This document shows positions 62,867-64,000 of a stretch of 64,000 bases of DNA, one piece after another (within the stretch, counting starts at the first letter, position 1; each line of letters starts with the position of its first letter). This DNA comes from Sulfitobacter sp. F26204. GTDB taxonomy: Bacteria; Pseudomonadota; Alphaproteobacteria; Rhodobacterales; Rhodobacteraceae. The position numbers and the translations under genes are program-made. Under the pieces are notes generated by a model that ran no database searches, was not told the origin of the DNA, and saw nothing but the letters and a program-made list of their open reading frames with translations. The stretch covers positions 186,001 to 250,000 of the forward strand of contig NZ_JAPMLQ010000004.1 of the NCBI RefSeq assembly GCF_026410305.1, in the 5' to 3' direction.

Positions 62867-64000
62867 TGATTTCTCGCCGTGACTTTTTGCAAACCAGCAT
62901 GGCCGCCGCAGCGCTTTATGGAGGGTCCGGCTTTGGCAATTGGGCGCGGGTCGCCGCGCAGCAATCGCTAACTCAGGACAAACTGCTTGAATTTGATACC
63001 TTCGGCAATGTTTCTCTGATCCATGTGACAGATATCCACGCGCAACTTAAACCGATTTATTTCCGAGAGCCTTCGGTCAATATCGGTGTCGGCGACAACA
63101 AGGGCGCGGTGCCCCATGTCACCGGTGCCGATTTCCGCAAACTTTACGGTATCGACGACGGCAGCCCCTCTGCCTATGCGCTGACATATGATGATTTCGC
63201 CTCCCTCGGCAAAGCCTATGGCAAAGTTGGCGGGCTGGACCGGGTGTCGACCGTGATCAACGCCATTCGCGCCGATCGTCCCGATGCGCTGCTGCTGGAT
63301 GGGGGCGACACCTGGCACGGCAGCTATACCTGCTATCACACCCAGGGCCAGGACATGGTAAACGTGATGAATGCATTGAAACCCGATGCGATGACCTTTC
63401 ATTGGGAATTCACACTTGGCTCAGATCGGGTGAATGAAATCGTCGAAGGCCTGCCATTTGCCGCACTCGGTCAAAACATATTTGATGCAGAGTGGGATGA
63501 ACCAACAGAACTTTTCCCGCCTTACAAGTTTTTTGAACGCGGCGGCGTGAAAATCGCTGTTATCGGTCAGGCATTCCCCTATATGCCCATCGCCAACCCA
63601 GGCTGGATGTTCCCCGAATATTCCTTTGGTATTCGTGACGAACGCATGCAGGAAATGGTGGACGAGGTCCGCGCACAGGGGGCCGAACTGGTCGTCTGTC
63701 TGTCGCATAACGGCTTTGACGTCGACAAACAGATGGCGGGCAAGGTTACCGGCATTGACGTAATCCTGTCGGGCCATACCCATGACGCCCTGCCCGAACC
63801 GGTGTTGGTGGGCGAAACGATCATTGTCGCATCCGGCTCTAATGGAAAATTCGTCAGCCGCGTCGATCTGGATGTGCGCGACGGGCGCATGATGGGGTTC
63901 CGTCACAAGCTGATCCCGATCTTTTCGGATGTCATCACCCCGGATGCCGCCGTTACAAAGGTCATCGACGAACAGCGCGCCCCCTACGCAGACGCCCTGG
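62867..64000 (+). CDS. soxB: Thiosulfohydrolase SoxB (3' end outside window)
   Basis: First 378 codons of the dimanganese enzyme that releases sulfate from the SoxY-bound thiosulfate. Tat signal SRRDFLQTSMAAAAL at the N-terminus. Metal ligands visible: VTDIHAQLKP (DxH), LLDGGDTWHGS (Asp), LSHNGFD and SGHTHDALPE (His residues). GGGAG precedes the ATG at 62867. It lies 54 bp after a strong terminator, so it may have its own promoter. Confidence 0.96.

Overview
The window is a piece of an alphaproteobacterial chromosome, most likely from the marine Roseobacter group of the Rhodobacteraceae. The evidence is a class I lysyl-tRNA synthetase, a sox cluster ordered like that of Paracoccus and Roseobacter, mreB followed by mreC, an ETC complex I subunit gene, a phasin-like small protein next to uvrB, and moderately GC-rich codon use. 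The genus is not fixed by what I can read. Most of the window is ordinary core and metabolic DNA, with no prophage, integrase or CRISPR array.

Layout: 1-1702 carries mreC (cut by the edge) and mreB. A VOC protein and leuA follow, and leuA has a 13-residue leucine-rich leader peptide and a hairpin in front of it. 4955-10331 holds an MFS carrier, a NIPSNAP/ABM monooxygenase pair divergent from an ArsR-type regulator, a secreted esterase and nadE. 10420-13320 holds a GFA pseudogene, an 18-repeat MORN protein overlapping an ankyrin protein, and a DUF1801 protein. gltX, a MATE exporter and a gamma-glutamylcyclotransferase-like gene come next. At 16821-21502 a tandem glycine riboswitch controls gcvT-gcvH-gcvP. 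21521-26293 has an inositol-phosphatase-like gene, a YbbA/YbbP-type ABC pair and tesA.

26354-37333 is a reductive pyrimidine catabolism locus: preT-(DUF1428)-preA, a divergent RutR-type repressor, an N-carbamoyl amino acid hydrolase, dihydropyrimidinase, and a NitT/TauT-type ABC importer (ATPase, two permeases, NMT1/THI5-like binding protein). Two near-identical palindromes, one before preT and one in the rutR/hydrolase gap, match the E. coli RutR site. A small gene with a HEPN RNase-type RNxxxH motif sits inside the operon, coupled by overlap on both sides.

37680-50535 mixes housekeeping genes (L,D-transpeptidase, cold shock protein, ettA, nadD, dacB-like PBP4, lysS) with transporters and with an N-terminally truncated REP-associated transposase surrounded by three copies of a REP-like palindrome. 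50739-56964 has a beta-helix protein, an outer-membrane-like protein behind a CtrA-type box, uvrB and small conserved genes. A tRNA-Arg(TCT) at 57105 precedes the sox thiosulfate oxidation cluster: soxT, soxR and soxS leftward; soxV, W, X, Y, Z, A and B rightward, with soxB running off the edge. A strong terminator separates soxA from soxB.

The least explained items are a short interspersed repeat in four same-orientation copies (8588, 18578, 31624, 34433), the HEPN-like gene in the pyrimidine operon, and the MORN-ankyrin pair.
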